NCBI RefSeq assembly: GCF_021018805.1
Contig: NC_086257.1
Coordinates: 17,728,693 to 17,792,692, forward strand
Length of the DNA: 64,000 nt
Direction: 5' to 3'
Origin: Prinia subflava
Taxonomy: Eukaryota; Chordata; Aves; Passeriformes; Cisticolidae
How positions within the stretch are numbered: the first letter of the stretch is position 1; each line of letters opens with the position of its first letter. A model generated the notes under the pieces. The model saw only the letters and a list, made by a program, of their open reading frames with translations, ran no database searches and was not told the DNA's origin. Of this stretch, positions 54,741 to 64,000 are shown in pieces. The translations under genes were made by a program, and so were the position numbers.

Positions 54741-57639
54741 GGATTTTTTCAGGAAAACTGCTGCGTTTATTCAGGCCTGCCAGGGTAAGGTGGAGTACAT
54801 GAGAAATTTTCAGATTTTCTTAGGCTCTCTGACCTGATTTTGCTTTGTCACCCAGAGCTGTCCTGCTCCTTCCCAGAGATGCTGTCACATGGAAAACTGC
54901 TCCTAACAGTGCCTTGGACTGGGTGAGGTAACTTGTTAACCTCTTGTGTAATGCAGGAAGGATGAAAAACTTAATACAAGGTGAACACCCTTCCCTGCAA
55001 CCTATCAACAACAATCTTCTGATACTGGTGCTGTGTCACTGCAGGTTAAATTGCTCAGACACCTACAGGAGGACTCTCATTGTTTACTTCCTCTGTGCTT
55101 CTTTCAGTGCCGACAAAACCCATAATGGGCTTATAGAGACATTCCAACTGTATCAGCTGAACAGCACAACGGGAGCAAACCATGGGGTTTGCATCTCTGG
55201 ATGCCTGCAGAGTGGCATTAAATCTCCTTGTTGAACAAGACAGTTCAGGGACTTTGTTCTCTACTACCCGTGGGGTCAGTTTGTGGGCAAAGGGCCACAG
55301 CTGTAATCAGCCTATGGCTGTTTCATCAGTATGTGATGATCTGGTAGTTTCATTTTCTAGAGCACAAAGTAGCTGCCAAAAAGATGTGGTTAGAGAGACA
55401 CATCCAGGCCAAGCTGTCCCAGGTTATTGTTATCCTTCAAAAAGCTTTGGGCCTCTTCCTCAGAAAGTGCTCTAAGTGGAAATTCTCAGCCAGGGGATTA
55501 CACTAAATGGATTTTGCTTTGACCGAACATGAGACTTATTTGTCTGCTCAAGAAGAGAGCTCAGGTCAGTGTAAACCAGCTCAGTGTTATATTCAGTTAT
55601 GCACTTGACACAGTTGCTTTTAAAAAAATCACGGCCTCATTTTCTGAGGGTTCACATGAGAAGATAAATCATCATTGGCTCGCACAACAAAACAAGGCAA
55701 GTGTGTCAGCCTTAAAATACATTAAACAAGTCATCATGTTACCCTGGTCACGGTGATTATGCTGCGTGCACGTTGCACAATGAAATTTCCTTCTTCTCTG
55801 TGTGCACGTGTCACCTTCACAAGCAGCACGGCTGGGTATCCTGGGGCTCCATCCTGAGGGAGCTGTACAAAAGGCAACATGTACCAAGTCCAGTTAACTT
55901 ACACTTTTTGGTGGCCTCGAGCTGCCTCATGGTTTATAAAGCATCTGGTTTTCCTCAGGAATGGTGAGGGTGAGATTCAGACAGCACACACATCACGCCC
56001 GTGGCCATCTCCATCTGTGGGCAGGCTCAAGCATGCGGCTGTGGGTGGAACTGGGGCGAGCTGGCTGTGCCTGAAGTGTGTGACTGCTCTTGAGGGAGCT
56101 GTGTGTGGAGAAGTAACTCAGGCACACCATGGGGGCCAAGAGCTCTGGGTAAGGTAACCTCAGATTCAGAAATTCAGCCACATCCCCATGGAAGCACTCT
56201 GGAAACCAATGCAGAACACTGCAGCTCCCACTGAAATCAGTAACACTACACTTACAACTTCAGTGGCAGCAGGAAGCCACTCCTTTTCTCAGGTACAGTG
56301 TCACCTTAGGAGCGATCTTGAATTGGAAAAAACCCCACAAGAAGTAGCACGCATGCTGTGAGTAGCAGCAATATGCATTTCATATATTTTTAATATATTT
56401 CATTGTCCTATCACTGGATTACCTTGTTATCTGCCCTGCTCAGAAGCAGTTAAGTATGATTTTCTATACCTTATACAACAGGAATTTGTAATGTAGAGCA
56501 TTCTAGTAAGTTAGGGAGATCAAATTACAAGCCAGTCAAAAAACTAAACACAAATACAATGTGCCCCCATACACTCAAAAACCTCACTAAGAGACGCTGC
56601 ATTACAAGGAACTTGCAAGATCCGTGGGTATTAGAGAAAAACAAGGCACTTAAAAAATCTTCTTTCCCTCCTGAGGACTCTCCTGCACGCACAGCTCGTC
56701 TCTCAGATTATTGTTACTTGTCGCAATGATTCTCCAGGTCTAAACTGTGTCTTCAGCTGGCAGGAGGGCTGTCACAGCACGTTACTGTGATGGCAATTAG
56801 CAGCTCAATCACAGAGATTTCCAGGTCTGGCTTTGCCTCTCCTGCCGTGGTTACATGGACTGGGCTGGTGTGCAGTGTTCATGGCTCTTCACTGGCCAAT
56901 TAGCATCCATCCCCTATTTCAAAATTACACTTTTTGGTAGGATTCAAGGTATCCAGGCAACTACTGTCTCCAAAGATAGCTGAATTCAGCTATATTCCCA
57001 TGTACTTAATATCAAGCTCTTAATAATACTGTTTCATACACCAGCAAAACTGGACACTTCACAGGACAGGCCTGATTTTCCTCACCAAACGCAACTTAAT
57101 TCCTCACACTCCCTTCCAAGGTTTGCTCTGATTTTCAGCAAAGTAAGCAAGAAACAATTCAGACCATTTTCTATAAAAACACATACATAAACTGTGGATA
57201 TCCATGACGAGGAATGGCTTTTTGAAGTCTTAATTTCTCTGTGGTGTGTGCAATCATACCAGTATATAATATAAATACAGAAGCTTACTTTAATAGCTCC
57301 AAGCTCAGCAGGAGATGAGAGAACAAGATCAGATCTCAAACCTTTGTCCTTCACAACAGCAGTTTGCCACCACTGTGAGTTTTATCAGCAAATATTCTGC
57401 TTTCCCAAACTCCCTCGGCTGCCAAAAGCCTGCAGTAGGTAGAGTAAGCTTTCCTGGGAAAAAACAACTGTCTGGGATGGTGGTACAAACCGTGATTTAA
57501 CCATTGCAGCCCCTGCTGCTAGTACGGCTGTGCTACTGCAGGAAGAGCTGCATCTGTCCACGGCTCCCCAAAGGGGAAAACAGCCTGGGGCAGGGAAAGC
57601 AGGGAAATCTTACAGGTGTGGAGGTGCTCCTCTGTAAAG

Positions 57640-58730
57640 CTGCTGCCCCGAGACCTCACCTTCCCCAGGTCTCCGTGGCTGCTCAGCAAACGATTTTGCC
57701 TCTTCTGCGAATCCATCCTGGAAAGCCCGAGGGATTTTCCCATCTCGCCTTTTCCATGTTCAGGGCCCCAGGAACGGCGGCCACACGACCTGGCGCTCAC
57801 ACCGGGAGCTCGAAAAGTGTTTGCCCTTTTGCTACTGCCGAAGCAGGAACACACAGGGAGCTCTCCGGACCGAGCAGCGGGTCTCGCCGTGAGGCGCCGC
57901 TCGGTCCCGCACCGCCGCTGCCCCCGCCGCGTCCCCTCCGAGCCCACCCCGTACCAGCCTCCAGGAGGCCGGGGGGGACCTTTCCTCCCTTCTCTCCCCT
58001 TCCCTGCTCGGGCCGAGCCCCCTCCCGGCGCTCGCCGCGACCTCCGCGCCCAGCGCGGCCCGGCCGCCGCCGCCGCTCCCGGGGAACGCGGGCCGGGGCC
58101 GCCCCCCGTGAGGGCTCCCGGCTCCCCGCACTGCGCATGAGCGGGGGAAGGCGGCGGAAGGGCCCGTGAGGAGCCGGGAGCCGCCGCCGCCGGAGGAAGC
58201 GCCGCCGCCGCCGCCCTCAGTGTCCGCCCGAGCCGGGAGGGGAGAGGCCCGCACAGCCCCCACCATGGTGAGCGGCCGCCCGCGGCCCCTCCGGGCCCGG
58301 CGCGGCGCCTCGGGGCCGGGCAGGGGCAGCGCGGCCTGGTCGTGGCGCGCTGGGTGTCCGGGAGCGGCCGAGGGGCCGGTGTCGGGTGCTCCGCAGCCGG
58401 GCACGATGCGCTGGCCCGGGCGCTGCTCGTCCTCCTGCCGGGCACGGCAGGGCCGGCGTGCGGGGCCGCGGCGCGGGCGGCACGGGCTGCTCCGGGCAGG
58501 GGCCTAAGCGGGGGGCGCCGGGATCCCGCCCAGGCCTCCGACCCGCGGGGCCCCGGCAGGGCCCGCACGGCGGGGAAGGGCTCGCTGGCAGCCGGTGCGA
58601 GGGTGCGGGCACCTCTGCGAGGCTGCGGCCGTGTTGTGGGCAGCCCTGGGCGGTCTGTGCCCTGCGCCTGCCCCGTGCCTGCAGCAGCGCCGGGCGGGCG
58701 TGCGAGGGGCTGCCACGAACCTGGGGCTGC
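57640..58730 (+). promoter_or_regulatory. DCUN1D1: CpG island, presumed DCUN1D1 promoter
   Basis: About 1 kb of very GC- and CpG-rich DNA, densest at 57890-58660, with GCC repeats just before the putative start codon. It lies 6-7 kb after the end of MCCC1, where synteny places the DCUN1D1 5' end. Confidence 0.7.
58150..58267 (+). CDS. DCUN1D1: Putative DCUN1D1 exon 1: 5' leader plus the start codon only
   Basis: ATG at 58265-58267 in a strong 'cccccaccATGG' context is followed directly by donor 'gtgagc', so the exon would encode only Met. DCUN1D1 (DCNL1/SCCRO) is a scaffold that speeds cullin neddylation by binding UBE2M/UBE2F and cullin-RBX1 through a C-terminal PONY domain, with an N-terminal UBA domain. 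Nothing of the protein body is visible: exon 2 should begin with the residues after Met (human start MNKLKSSQ, from memory), and I do not find it by 64000, so it lies to the right. The call rests on synteny, the CpG island and the ATG-GT arrangement. The 5' limit is a guess. Without the next exon, another gene cannot be excluded. Confidence 0.5.
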
Positions 58731-61700
58731 TCGCAGTTTTTCCTCAGCATTTCAGATTTCTCAGGGCCCACTGAGTGCTGTCAGTTCACAGGGCAACTTG
58801 GGAGTGTTGGTGCTTCTTGAGCTGGGATTGTGTTGGAGAATTTCTGGATAATTGTTCTAGGGTCTCGGTTGGTTCTGTTCATAGAATGTTGCAAAGAGGG
58901 GCCTTGCAAAGGTCTCCTAGTAAAGGTCTTGTAAAGGTTTTATCTTTACTGTTCTTATAGCTGCGGATTTGCTGTGGACTCCCAAATCGACTTTCTCCCT
59001 TGCTTCTTGTACGGGGAAACGGCAATGTTTAGAACAACATTTGCTGGTTTTGTTTGCCTAAACAAAAGAAAAATATATTCCTTCAGTATAATTAAGGGGG
59101 CCCTCGTTGGTTTGTTGCACAGTGTGTTATGCACCAGAGGGAACAGTTTATAGTAGTGCTTCCAGGCTTTCTGCCTATTCAAATGTTGTAACAGCCTTAG
59201 CTACTACACCTGTACTTTTAAGTAATTTAAAGCAGTACTTTTTTGTAGCAGTGATACAGTCTTAGGAGGGGTGTGGGAGGGAGTCTTAAGATCTACTGGT
59301 GTATGCTTATTGGTATAAAGATATTTTATACTTGCTGTTAACACTATTCTCAAAAGCAGCGTTAAAAACATATTAAAAAAAATTACAACGTCACCTTTAA
59401 TTGATGGAGTTGCGTTGGCATAAAAATTTGGTTAGCCAGCATTTAAATTAGTGGTGTGCAGACCTCTAATAAACTTGTCACTATGTAACTAGTATAATTT
59501 TAATTGAATAGTTTGATGTAGATCTTCGTTTGTGTTTTTTTATGAGAGCTTAAGACTGAAGTCTGAGTACAGTTCAGACTGTAAAGGTGTCTTACTGTAA
59601 TTCTGCAGGTCTGGGACTGTCTCGAATAGTGCTCACACAGTAATGTTACACAACATTTTAAGAAGACTTTTGTCCATAAAAATCACCTAGAGCTGTCTCA
59701 CAATATAAGTAGGCAAAATAAATACACTGTTGATGAAATAGACAGTTGATGTCTTGCATGTACGTATATTATTGGCTGGCTGTGAGAATTACAAATTTAA
59801 ATGGAACAATACTGTAGAAAGTGGCATTATAACAGAAATAGTGATGCTCATCATTCGGAGAATAACTTTCTGTGAGAAGCAGCAGAATTCTGTCTGCTTG
59901 GTCTTCTTGGAAACACTTAACTGAAGAACCAGCAGATACATTCTGTGTAGCAATTCTGTGCTGCTAGATTGGTATTTATCAGATTGGAGGGAGTATGTGA
60001 GTACTGCAGTCATGGCCCCGAGCAGAGCTGTTAGAGCTGAGCACAGCTGTGTTCCAGGTTGTGCCTGTTGACTCCAACACCCCGGTGAAAGGTTGACAGA
60101 GACACTGAAGTGGGACTAAATGACAGGCTGCAGCTTTTAGAAGTAGTAAATACAGGTGTGGACGGTTTCCAGTGCCTGTGTGTAGGATTCTCTACCTGTA
60201 CATTAGGTATGTCAAAGTCCTCTGTTTGGTCAGGGGGAAGGTGGGGAGGCTTCACAGAGATCTGAAGGTGCCCATCCAGAAATGTGAGTTCCCATGTCCC
60301 ATTTTTCTGCCCGTGTCCACAACTGCTCCAGCTCGTCCAGCACAGCAAATGCCGTGGCACAGGGTCCCTCAGCTGGGGCCTGGCCCTTTCCTGTCCATGC
60401 AGCTCTGCCAGGTAGGGCACTGCTGGCCCTGCCTTGGTCTCACCAGGGTCCATGTGGCCAGAGCCACCAGGACAGAGGTTTCTGCCCTTGAACCCTCTTT
60501 GTCCCACATGTGGAAGGGACACCACCCTGCCAGTATTCCCGGGGCTGCTGAGGGCAGGCAGCCTCTCTTCCCAGCCTCATTTGAGCTGGCTGAGCAGCCC
60601 CTGCAGAAGTGCTGTCCTTCACCTTCCATGCTTCATCTCACCTGAGGACAGTGGTGTGCCCGTGAACCAAGGCACGGCAGTAAGCTGGTCCGTTTTACTC
60701 TGAGCTGTCTTCACTGCATCTTCACATCAATTCTGAATGATTTAATGAATTTAGAACTGTGTGTGGTAATCGAGGCCAGTGTGTGATTATCTACATCTTC
60801 ATCCAGAGCCAAGTGCTAGCCTTGTCTCTATTTACATTATCTATTATATTGTCCAGTTTGTGTTCTCTGAAAAATATTTCTGTGCTGATAAATACATAAT
60901 TTCTTACTGCAAACCTCAGCTGACAGGAAGTCGTAAAATTTAATATTACAAGAATTTCGTGTCTGACGCTGTCTCCTGTAATGCTAGTGTACTTCATGAC
61001 ATTGTTATGTGGTGTTTAACTCAACAAGCTATTCTGCAAGGCCAGCTGTTTATATGTGTAATCTGTGGTGCATATGCATGTCTGTAGCAGTTTGTTGATA
61101 TTAAATATTTGAGGTTTGGTTGTGCCGTACTAAAACTTTAGATTCTTGGCATTACGCTTTGGATGGAATAGTCAGAGTGCTAGACAAGATGGTGCATGAT
61201 CTTGTTTCCTCTCCTAGCTTACCAGAGATCCCTTTGAACTAACAGTTTAAATCACTTTTAACTAGAGCCATAAAAAAAAATTCAAGAATATGAACTACTC
61301 TGAGAACAAGGTGTGAAATTTATTATGTAGGTCTTGATATTTTACTCATGTTTTATGGTGCCAATGCAAATATACAGTATGAATAGAGCTTCTGCCTCAG
61401 ACCAGTGTTAAGAATTCTAAACAACTGGCTGCTTTATGTTGCCCTTTTTATTTGGAACAGCCCTGATTTTTTGTGTTTCCTTCACCTCTCAGGTTAGCAT
61501 GAATTATCATTATATCTACAGCAATATGAGTGTCTGTATATTGACCTTCTGCCTGCATGCGAGTATGAAATTATTTTATCCACTACAAGAACATTATATA
61601 GGGGTGAAAGCAACTTTAATTTTATGTTGTGATTTTCCCCTTGGATTTTATATCTCAACAGACTTTGTAAGTGTTTTTGTTCTGTTCCACTGCAGCCAAG

Positions 61701-64000
61701 TGGATTTCACATCAGTTTGAAACAGAAGCTTACAAATGTCCTGACTTTCTTACTTTGTGTGCCTTCTCTTAGGGAAGCTGCTGTGGAAAATCAAATGTAG
61801 TTGAAGGACATGTTTGTTTACATTATGCAGAAATCTAGCTATTTACTTTCACTGTTTTTGTCTTTACCTTAGGTTTTTTGGCTAGTATACCTGTGTGCCA
61901 TCACTGTTTGTGAGTTAAGATGCAGTTCTGTGTGTTTGTAGATTTCTGTTGTAATTAACATTTTTCTTACCAAACAAAGACAAATACTCATGATTTTGCC
62001 TTTTAAGCTTTAGCCATGTGTTTGTTGAATACGAGCAGTAAAGCAGACATTTTTGGGTGTCCTGTGGTTCCTTTCAGGGATGCAGTGGGATGACTGAGGA
62101 GCAGAACTCCCAGGCCATTTGTGCCCATCAAGGGACAGAAGTGGCAGTGGGGTGAGGGGCTACAAGCCCGAGCCCCTGGGATTGAGCTTACATCGCTGGG
62201 GTCCTTGGGAAGAGCAGGGATGCTTCCCACAGCCACAGCTCTTGCTGGAGGCTGAATGCAGTCACTGGAAAGGCCTAGACTTTGTGGAGGTTGATACTAT
62301 TTTAGAAAAGGCTTTTACCTGTCACAGGCACGAGAACTTAACAGGCTTTTCTTTGAGTCCTGCCTGAAACAAAAGCACAGATGTCACATCGCTCAAATTC
62401 CTTTACTTAGCAGTGAAACTAGCAGGAATTGGAGCGTCTGTATGAGCAGCTGGCAGGGGAAAGGTGGAGGAGTCACCGAGCAGTGACTGGGTGAGCCTTC
62501 CTGGGGGGCCACGAGGAGGTTTGGGCAGCAAAACTCATCGTGCCCTGCTTGTCTCACTGGTGGCCACATGGGACCTTTGAGCCAAGTCCAGGAACTCCAG
62601 CAGGGATCCTCCGCTCTCCAGTCCAGGCAGGGTGGGACAGAGGCTGGGGCTGTTTCATGAACATTGTCCAGGAGAGTGGAGCCCTCACTGGGCTGTGAGC
62701 TGTCTGCAAAATGTTGATTACCAGTGTGCAGAACTTATCTTTGCATCTGGGGTGACTAAAACAGTGCAGAAGAGAAGGAGAAACAGTGCTAGTCAGAGTT
62801 GGTGGAGATGTTCTTGCATTTTCTTGTTCCCAAGACCAGGAGAAAAAAATACTTGGGGAAATAAAAGTCCGAGTATTTTATTTTTTATTTGTAGTTTTTC
62901 ACTGAAGTATCTGATCAAGGAAAGGATATTGAATTAGAATATTCAAATTTGGTACTTCATGGTAAGAGGCAAATCTTCATTTTAAAATCAAAGTTTTTGA
63001 ACCAGATGTTAATTAGAGTGAGTGTAGTTTTATGAGTCTACACAATGTAGCTTTTCATTTGTGAAAGTTCTGTGTTTTAAAAGTAAGGTAATCTGTCTTG
63101 TTACTATGAAATTCTTATAATGAAGGGTACCTTGGATACCACACAAACTTGATCAAAGGCTTGCAGAGATGAATTTTTCCTTTTCCTCTTAACCCAAGAA
63201 ATAAGGGTACAAATTTGTTTCATTTGCTTTCCATCGGTTTTCATGTGTATATATAGGCAAGACACATATCTGTTAAATTAAAATCCTATCTTCCTTTTTA
63301 GCCTGTGTTAAAGTTGAGATGTTTTAAGTGGATTGTGTTGCATTACAGTGAGCATAATTTCAGAGTCAGGTATTTGTTGCCTTTTGACTGTAGGATTAAA
63401 GGTTATGTGCTGTTCAGTATTGCACTTAAAACAATAATAGAGTATTAGTGCTCAGTGTCTAGAAATAGCCCTTAAAAGTGCAGAAGGTTTGGGACCTGTT
63501 CCTGCTTGAAGTGTGGGTTTTTAATGTGCTGGAAGAGGAGCTATAATAGGATGGTAAAAACTCAGCAGTAATTCCATCTCTGCTGTCCTGCCGTAGGCCT
63601 GCAGAGTGTCCAGTCACTTAGGATGTGGAGTGTCCTGTCCACATGGGCAAGGTTCTGCAGAAGCATTCATCAAATATAAATAAAGGGCTTTGGCACTTCT
63701 TCACTAAAAATAAACTCAGGTTTGACCAGGAAAAATATGATTATTCAAGAAAAAGATTATGGCTGAGCAGTGTGATTTATTGCATCTTATACCTTACTGG
63801 ATGTTGTACTGATTAGTGTAATTAGCTGCTTGATTCATTGCAATTTTGATCTGCTTTTAAAAAAGGATTTGTATGTTGTTACTGTCACTTAGGGAGCCCC
63901 AAGCATGGGAAAATCTCATGTACATATGTAGAATTTAAATTTTATCATAAAAGGCATTTAAGCTGCAAGGTTTTGATCTAACAAATTGCCCTTCTCTTTT
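58268..64000 (+). other. Presumed DCUN1D1 intron 1, continuing beyond the window
   Basis: After the CpG island fades at about 58730 the sequence is AT-rich, with two GC-richer patches (60280-60700 and 62050-62700). Their open frames occur on both strands and are not recognisable. I see no exon, RNA gene or named repeat. Confidence 0.5.

Larger units (their letters stand above)
51476..57640. other. MCCC1-DCUN1D1 intergenic DNA
   Basis: No gene recognised. It contains the LTR element at 53891-54740. The open frames at 52512-52901 and 55182-56157 have no recognisable protein. Confidence 0.6.

Noticed and set aside
57519..58568. 349-residue minus-strand open frame across the CpG island, plus several + strand frames
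   Set aside because: Stop codons are rare in DNA this GC-rich, and long frames occur in several registers at once. The Arg/Pro/Ala/Gly composition matches no family.
58900..64000. DCUN1D1 exon 2
   Set aside because: I looked for an acceptor followed by codons matching the conserved N terminus after Met and found none; it probably lies outside the window.

Overview
This is vertebrate nuclear DNA, almost certainly from a bird. Four protein genes all read left to right on the + strand and are split by canonical GT-AG introns: the 3' end of MCF2L2 (last recognisable exons 1660-6686), complete LAMP3 (12264-24518, six coding exons), complete MCCC1 (31642-50017, nineteen coding exons) and, less certainly, the first exon of DCUN1D1 (about 58150-58267, coding for the start methionine only). 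This order and orientation matches the human 3q27 block (MCF2L2-LAMP3-MCCC1-DCUN1D1). CR1-type LINE 3' tails, compact introns and an avian class II (ERVK-like) LTR with a Lys-type primer-binding site point to a bird, probably a songbird; that last step is inference.

Layout. 1-6.7 kb: the MCF2L2 C-terminal linker, SH3 domain and tail, with a duplicated intron segment and a CR1 tail around the first SH3 exon. 6.7-12.1 kb: intergenic, no gene seen. 12.2-24.5 kb: LAMP3, a lysosomal type I membrane glycoprotein, with a large mucin-like second exon that carries an in-frame 54-bp repeat. 24.5-31.2 kb: intergenic, with a tandem duplication and a CR1 fragment. 31.2-31.9 kb: CpG-island promoter of MCCC1. 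31.6-51.5 kb: MCCC1, the biotin-carrying alpha subunit of mitochondrial 3-methylcrotonyl-CoA carboxylase. 51.5-57.6 kb: intergenic, with a truncated endogenous retroviral LTR. 57.6-58.7 kb: a strong CpG island, taken as the DCUN1D1 promoter and exon 1. 58.3-64 kb: presumed DCUN1D1 intron 1.

The genes are neighbours by ancient synteny rather than a functional pathway: a Rho-family exchange factor, a lysosomal/dendritic-cell glycoprotein, a leucine-catabolism enzyme and a cullin-neddylation co-factor. I found no RNA genes, CRISPR arrays or operon-like systems, and no convincing undescribed biological system. The most interesting signals are small structural ones: a perfect 17-bp-arm hairpin in LAMP3 intron 1, a 24-bp gapless palindrome, a local duplication joined to a short CR1 tail, and a coding repeat in the LAMP3 mucin domain. 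Exon boundaries were assigned by eye from reading frame, splice consensus and remembered family sequence; no alignment was run.
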